64,000 bases of DNA, from the NCBI GenBank assembly GCA_023455425.1, contig JAEYCM010000042.1:1-64000 (forward strand), given 5' to 3'. The stretch comes from Bacillota bacterium (GTDB taxonomy: Bacteria > Bacillota > Clostridia > Christensenellales > CAG-138). A model generated the notes under the pieces. It worked only from the letters and a program-made list of their open reading frames with translations, was not told where the DNA came from and made no database searches. Position numbers and translations under genes: made by a program. Shown one piece after another: positions 60,625 to 64,000 of this stretch (positions are counted from its first letter, which is position 1; each line of letters opens with the position of its first letter).

Positions 60625-60880
60625 TTCAGGGGCTTTGCCCCTGAACCTCCACAGTTCGCAATGGTCGCGCTATGTTGCGGCATAGCCACAACATAGCGCT
60701 TCCTTGCTCACTGGGCTTACGCCGCGCTTTATCTGCCACAGGCAGCGCACGGCTCCGCCCCACCCAAGGGACACCTCCCTTGGGAATCCCTCTCCCGGAA
60801 ACGCCCTGAAGGGGCGTTTCCGAAATAGGTGTTTAGGACCGTTACGGTCCTAAACGGTGGTTTGGAGGCAGAGCCTCCAA
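60625..60880 (-). repeat. Modular hairpin element, copy 6 (B-[insert]-D-C-A-B, inverted)
   Basis: B 60625-60645 (TTCAGGGGC / GCCCCTGAA), then about 117 extra bases with their own 11-bp hairpin (GCGCTATGTTG / CAACATAGCGC, 60667-60699). Then D 60763-60784 (CCCAAGGGA / TCCCTTGGG), C 60796-60822 (CGGAAACGCCC / GGGCGTTTCCG), A 60832-60854 (TTTAGGACCGT / ACGGTCCTAAA), B 60862-60880 (TTGGAGGC / GCCTCCAA). It lies inside the GAPDH-PGK operon. Confidence 0.85.
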
Positions 60881-60903
60881 CGAACTTTATCTAATGGACA
60901 AAT

Positions 60904-61938
60904 TTACTTCCACTTCCCAATGCCAAGGTACTTATTGGTCTCCGCCGTGCCTTCTTCGCGGGTCACCTGCATTTTGAGCGCCGCGCGCACCGCGTCCAGG
61001 CTTTCGGGTATGGTGACGCTTTCCTGCGGGATGTTGATGGCGTACATGATATCGTTTCCGCTTTCCACGATGCTGTCGCTCCACAGCGCGATTTCATACA
61101 TATCGCCGCGCGGATTGCCGAGATCCCGCGCATAGCGGAACAGGCTGGCATTGCCTAAGAAGCCCTCTTCCAGGCTGACGATGCGGACACGCGGGTGCTT
61201 GGAGAACGCTTCAAGCGCCATTTCCTTTGTGATCTTCTTACCGTCTTTGGCGCTGGCCAGCACCGTAATGATATGGCCGTGAGTAACCGGGGTGTGAACG
61301 AGTATGCCCGTGGCGTTCACATGCGGCATGATGGTCATCAAATCCACCGCCTGATGGCTGGGGGCCTTTTCAAGCTGCAGGGCGTTGGTGAGCCCGCGGT
61401 GATAGTCGCCGGGATCGGCCACGCGGCGGATGATGGTAATGGCTACCTTCTCCAGGCCATACGCGCGGTCCAGGCAGTCCACGGTGCGGATAAGTCCCGT
61501 GGTGTTGCAGCTGGTCAGTTTCAGGTAATCCGCGCCCACGCCCTTCTCATAGTTGGCATAGCCATGGAAGAATACGTCCGCAACGGAATTCTTCTCCCCG
61601 CCCTGGAACACGGCCTTGACGCCTTTTTTCTCATACAATTCCTTGTTCTTCGCGCCCACGCCGCCCGGAGAGCTGTCCAGCATAATATCGACCTTATCGA
61701 TCAGCTCGTCAAACGTGCCAGCAACGGGGATATCGAGCGCGTCGAACTTCGATTTGTCCGCGCCCTCCACCAGATATAAATCATAAGGCATGCCCTTTTC
61801 CTTTAGGGCGCGGATAGAGAGCGTGGGCGCAAGGTCCGCTATCCCCACCAGTTCCATATCGCCCTGCAAAGCCACGCCATCCGCCAGCCTTTGCCCGATT
61901 ACACCATACCCCGCGACCCCGACCTTTACCTTTGCCAT
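60904..61938 (-). CDS. Archaeal-type (type II) glyceraldehyde-3-phosphate dehydrogenase
   Basis: Start at 61938 after GGAGG; 344 residues. N-terminal nucleotide fold GVAGYGVIGQRLADGVALQGDMELVGIAD. Catalytic Cys in LTSCNTTGL (Cys about 144), then IIRRVADPGDYHRGLTNALQ, PSHQAVDLMTI, VTHGHIITV and a C-terminal NDIMYAINIPQESVTIPESLDAVRA. These match type II GAPDH of archaea, not bacterial GapA. In archaeal forms the phosphate-binding region reads roughly GPVNA and PSHHGPDV; here it is GLTNA and PSHQAVDL, so the substrate may differ. First gene of the operon, divergent from a DeoR regulator. Confidence 0.9.
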   Translation of the reverse strand: MAKVKVGVAGYGVIGQRLADGVALQGDMELVGIADLAPTLSIRALKEKGMPYDLYLVEGADKSKFDALDIPVAGTFDELIDKVDIMLDSSPGGVGAKNKELYEKKGVKAVFQGGEKNSVADVFFHGYANYEKGVGADYLKLTSCNTTGLIRTVDCLDRAYGLEKVAITIIRRVADPGDYHRGLTNALQLEKAPSHQAVDLMTIMPHVNATGILVHTPVTHGHIITVLASAKDGKKITKEMALEAFSKHPRVRIVSLEEGFLGNASLFRYARDLGNPRGDMYEIALWSDSIVESGNDIMYAINIPQESVTIPESLDAVRAALKMQVTREEGTAETNKYLGIGKWK

Positions 61939-62027
61939 TTTGATTTTCCCTCCTATTCTTGAATACGCACTCCTGCGCGATCGCTTTATTATGACCTGGT
62001 ACAAATATTGATTATCATTTCAATTTT

Positions 62028-62090
62028 ATTATAATCTTTTTATTAACTTTTTGCAATAAACTTATCAATTCCTAGTTTATATGGTATACT
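62028..62090. promoter_or_regulatory. Divergent promoters between the GAPDH operon and DeoR gene
   Basis: Leftward: TTGCAA (62051-62056), 17 bases, TATAAT (62028-62033). Rightward: TTATCA (62062-62067), 17 bases, TATACT (62085-62090). The two -35 boxes are only five bases apart, so a single DeoR-bound site could control both. A partial inverted repeat TTTATATGG (62076-62084) / CCATAAA (62092-62098) lies over the rightward -10. Confidence 0.7.
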
Positions 62091-62153
62091 TGCCATAAAC
62101 ATATTTAAAAGTGCCACATCTTGTGCTATGATGGCTGCAAGGAGGAAGCAACT

Positions 62154-62918
62154 ATGCGCCTTGATCGTCTCAATTCCATGGAACAGTACATTCTTCAAAA
62201 TGGAACCGCCTCATTAGAAGACCTTGCAACCCGGTTTGATATTTCCACCAACACCGTCCGCCGTGATCTTGCCGAGCTTTTGGACCGCGGACAGATCAAA
62301 AAGGTTTACGGCGGCGTTTCCGCCTGCACCACCCAGGTACCGTTGCCCATGTCCGTACGCGCCGAGCGCGCGCGCGATGCGAAGCGGGAAATCGGCAGGC
62401 TGGCTGCAGAGCTTGTGGAAGACCATACAACGGTATTTCTCGATTCCGGCTCCACCACCGTATGTATTTTGCCTTACCTCGCAAACAAGAGCGACATTAC
62501 TGTCATTACGCACAGCCTGAGCGCATTGTATGAGGCTTCCAAATATCCCGATCTGCGCGTGATTGCCTTGGGCGGCCAGTACAGCGTCCCGACTTCCTCC
62601 TACGTAGGCGTTTCCACGCTGGAGATGCTCTCCCGTATGAGCATCGATCTGATATTCATCGCTGCGACGGGCGTTTCCCTAGACCGCGGCCTGACCAACA
62701 CGACTTATTTCGAGGCGGAAATCAAACGGACCGTTGTGGAGCACAACAAGCAGATTATCCTGATGGCGGATCATACCAAGTTTGATCACACCGCGCTCTT
62801 TACATTCTGTGAATTCAAGGACCTTTCCGGCATTGTCACCGACCAGAAGCCTTCCAAGCCTTATCTTGACACCATCGAGCAAAAGAGCATCAAGCTGTTG
62901 TACGCGCAGGATAGATAG
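62154..62918 (+). CDS. DeoR-family transcriptional regulator
   Basis: Start at 62154 after AAGGAGG; 254 residues. Winged helix with NGTASLEDLATRFDISTNTVRRDLAELLDRGQIKKVYGGVSA (about residues 17-60). The DeoR sensor domain (VFLDSGSTTVCILPYLANKSDITVITHSLSALYEASKYPDLRVIALGGQY, then IFIAATGVSLDRGLTNTTYFEAEIKR) normally binds a phosphorylated sugar. Divergent from the GAPDH/PGK/larA-like operon and close to its promoter, so it very likely represses that operon until a sugar phosphate appears. Confidence 0.93.
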   Translation: MRLDRLNSMEQYILQNGTASLEDLATRFDISTNTVRRDLAELLDRGQIKKVYGGVSACTTQVPLPMSVRAERARDAKREIGRLAAELVEDHTTVFLDSGSTTVCILPYLANKSDITVITHSLSALYEASKYPDLRVIALGGQYSVPTSSYVGVSTLEMLSRMSIDLIFIAATGVSLDRGLTNTTYFEAEIKRTVVEHNKQIILMADHTKFDHTALFTFCEFKDLSGIVTDQKPSKPYLDTIEQKSIKLLYAQDR

Positions 62919-62942
62919 CGCTCAATAAATCGGTTTTTGTGT

Positions 62943-62974
62943 AACGCGCCTCTGTCCCGGGGGCGCGTTTTTAT
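62943..62974 (+). terminator. Rho-independent terminator after the DeoR gene
   Basis: AACGCGCC / GGCGCGTT stem with an 11-base loop followed by TTTTTATA. A further near-perfect 13-base inverted repeat (62976-62988 with 63005-63017, one mismatch) follows and may serve the convergent isomerase gene. Confidence 0.8.
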
Positions 62975-63031
62975 AGGCGTACCGATAAAAACGCCATTGC
63001 CGTCTTATCAGTACGCCCAAAACAATCAGGG

Positions 63032-63865
63032 TTAAACGGGGAAATAGGGGGAGAGCACTTCTTTTGCCTTTTCCATGCTGACGCGGATCGTTTTTTCATC
63101 CGGCCAATCCCAGTACTCGGGGCGGAACAGCTCGACGGATGCCATGCATCCATAACCCATATCTTTGAGTGTCTGGAATATCGCGGGAAGATCGATCGCC
63201 CCTTCGCCGGGCATCAGACGGTGCTCGTCGCGCGCGGCGCCTACGGGCAGATCTTCCGAATCGTCCAGATGGAAGATGAAAATATGTTCTTTTTTTGCGC
63301 GGCGCAGGTCCGCAAGGCTTGAGCGCATGGAATAGAAATGGAAGCAGTCGAGCACGATGCCGACATTGTCCCGGTTCACGGCCTCCACAATATCAAACGC
63401 CTGGCCGAACGTATTGACCGAGCAGTTGGGATACCCCACAAACTCAAACGCCAGTTTCATCCCCCGCGGCGCCGCATAATCCGCCATGATATGGATGACG
63501 CGGACCGTTTCATCGTGGATCTCTTTGATTGTCTTGTTGCCCACATCAAACGTAGGCACAATGACCACCTTATGGCAACCGATTTCATCGCCGACGTCGC
63601 AGCAGAACTTCAGACCGTTCATGATATCCGCAAACCCTGCTTCGTCGCGGAAATTGATGAACTCCAACGCATTGAACGCATAGGGCTTGATGCGGCTGTT
63701 TGTAAAGAACTCCTTCAAATCTGCTACGGTGTGGCGGGTGAGATAATCCCGGAGCTTATCCAGCCGGATCTCTATATAATCATATCCCGCGCTTTCACAA
63801 AGCGTGAGGTCGGACTCCAGCGTGGAGTTTTTCATGGTCGTCGCCTGGTTAAAGCAAATCTTCAT
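63032..63865 (-). CDS. Sugar phosphate isomerase/epimerase family (TIM barrel)
   Basis: 277 residues of the AP-endonuclease-2-type TIM-barrel family (IolE, hydroxypyruvate isomerase, tagatose epimerase). Metal and catalytic residues are recognisable: Glu in KLAFEFVGYPN, Asp-x2-His in GIVLDCFHFYSMRS, LDDSEDLP and the final Glu in ASVELFRPEYWDWP. It probably isomerises or epimerises a sugar or keto-sugar. GGGAGG precedes the ATG. Downstream of a ribose-type permease gene, convergent with the DeoR gene. Confidence 0.88.
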   Translation of the reverse strand: MKICFNQATTMKNSTLESDLTLCESAGYDYIEIRLDKLRDYLTRHTVADLKEFFTNSRIKPYAFNALEFINFRDEAGFADIMNGLKFCCDVGDEIGCHKVVIVPTFDVGNKTIKEIHDETVRVIHIMADYAAPRGMKLAFEFVGYPNCSVNTFGQAFDIVEAVNRDNVGIVLDCFHFYSMRSSLADLRRAKKEHIFIFHLDDSEDLPVGAARDEHRLMPGEGAIDLPAIFQTLKDMGYGCMASVELFRPEYWDWPDEKTIRVSMEKAKEVLSPYFPV

Positions 63866-63892
63866 ATTTCCTCCCTAGCACTTATGCCGTTA

Positions 63893-63912
63893 GGGCGGGC
63901 AGAAGCCCGCCC
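63893..63912 (-). other. GC-rich hairpin between permease and isomerase genes
   Basis: Perfect 8-bp stem GGGCGGGC / GCCCGCCC with a 4-base loop, 12 bases after the permease stop. No T-run leftward. Probably a message-stabilising stem between transporter and enzyme genes. Confidence 0.6.
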
Positions 63913-63924
63913 AATTTTGCCCTA

Positions 63925-64000
63925 TTACCGCTTGCGCGCGATCTTGCGCATATCGAATATAACGGCCACCACGATGATGACGCCCTTTATAATCTGCTGG
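63925..64000 (-). CDS. Sugar ABC transporter permease, C-terminal end (partial)
   Basis: Only the last 25 residues are in the window: QQIIKGVIIVVAVIFDMRKI followed by ARKR and stop. A final hydrophobic helix that begins after K-G and ends in a basic tail is typical of RbsC-type permeases. The gene runs off the right edge; it probably imports the sugar handled by the isomerase and the GAPDH-PGK-larA-like operon. Confidence 0.7.
   Translation of the reverse strand, partial: QQIIKGVIIVVAVIFDMRKIARKR

Noticed and set aside
1..64000. tRNA, rRNA, riboswitch or T-box
   Set aside because: No cloverleaf, rRNA core or recognised riboswitch motif found by eye; a covariance-model search would be needed to exclude small RNAs.

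Overview
The window reads as a moderately GC-rich chromosomal segment of an anaerobic, probably gut- or sediment-dwelling Bacillota (class Clostridia). The basis is strong AGGAGG-type ribosome sites, many secreted lipoproteins with Ala/Pro/Thr-rich linkers, Opp-type and MSM-type sugar transporters, many one-component regulators (AraC, LacI, MarR, MerR, DeoR, MocR), and no aerobic respiratory genes. I cannot name the genus. No rRNA, tRNA, CRISPR array, phage or transposase gene was recognised.

Layout. (1) 1-3.9 kb: a sugar-acid set (SDR dehydrogenase, AraC regulator, HpcH/HpaI aldolase, D-2-hydroxyacid dehydrogenase). (2) 3.9-7.8 kb: an exported FMN/FAD fumarate-reductase-like enzyme, divergent from a MerR regulator whose 19-bp-spacer promoter is visible, then an acetyltransferase. 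(3) 7.8-22.6 kb: a leftward oligosaccharide operon (binding protein, OppBCDF-type transporter, GH3 and GH1 beta-glucosidases, LacI regulator, DUF1349 protein) facing a rightward GH2 beta-mannosidase. (4) 22.8-25.2 kb: an MFS exporter/importer with a coupled 71-residue Cys-rich protein and a divergent AraC regulator. (5) 25.3-29.4 kb: a MarR-controlled heterodimeric ABC exporter. (6) 29.6-40 kb: pentose use, with an AraC regulator and xylose isomerase rightward, and a leftward operon of sugar-binding lipoprotein, two permeases, GH43 xylosidase, LacI and YesL. (7) 40.5-49.7 kb: small housekeeping and accessory genes, including a decayed glycerate kinase. (8) 50-53.6 kb: a DUF819 membrane protein, ketopantoate-reductase-like protein and class III aminotransferase. 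(9) 54.3-57.8 kb: a zinc-uptake operon with two unusual accessory proteins. (10) 58-64 kb: a LarA-like racemase, an archaeal-type phosphoglycerate kinase and an archaeal-type (type II) GAPDH, divergent from a DeoR regulator, followed by a TIM-barrel isomerase and the end of a ribose-type permease.

Two things stand out. First, six intergenic copies of a modular element built from four kinds of perfect hairpin (B-A-C-D-B order, either orientation) in which the two arms of each stem change together between copies. Second, the operon that puts archaeal-type GAPDH and PGK next to a LarA-like 2-hydroxyacid racemase under a DeoR regulator. Both enzymes differ from the archaeal consensus, as I remember it, in substrate-binding loops, which suggests a dedicated catabolic aldehyde-oxidation module and not ordinary glycolysis. 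All family calls rest on reading motifs by eye; no database search was run.
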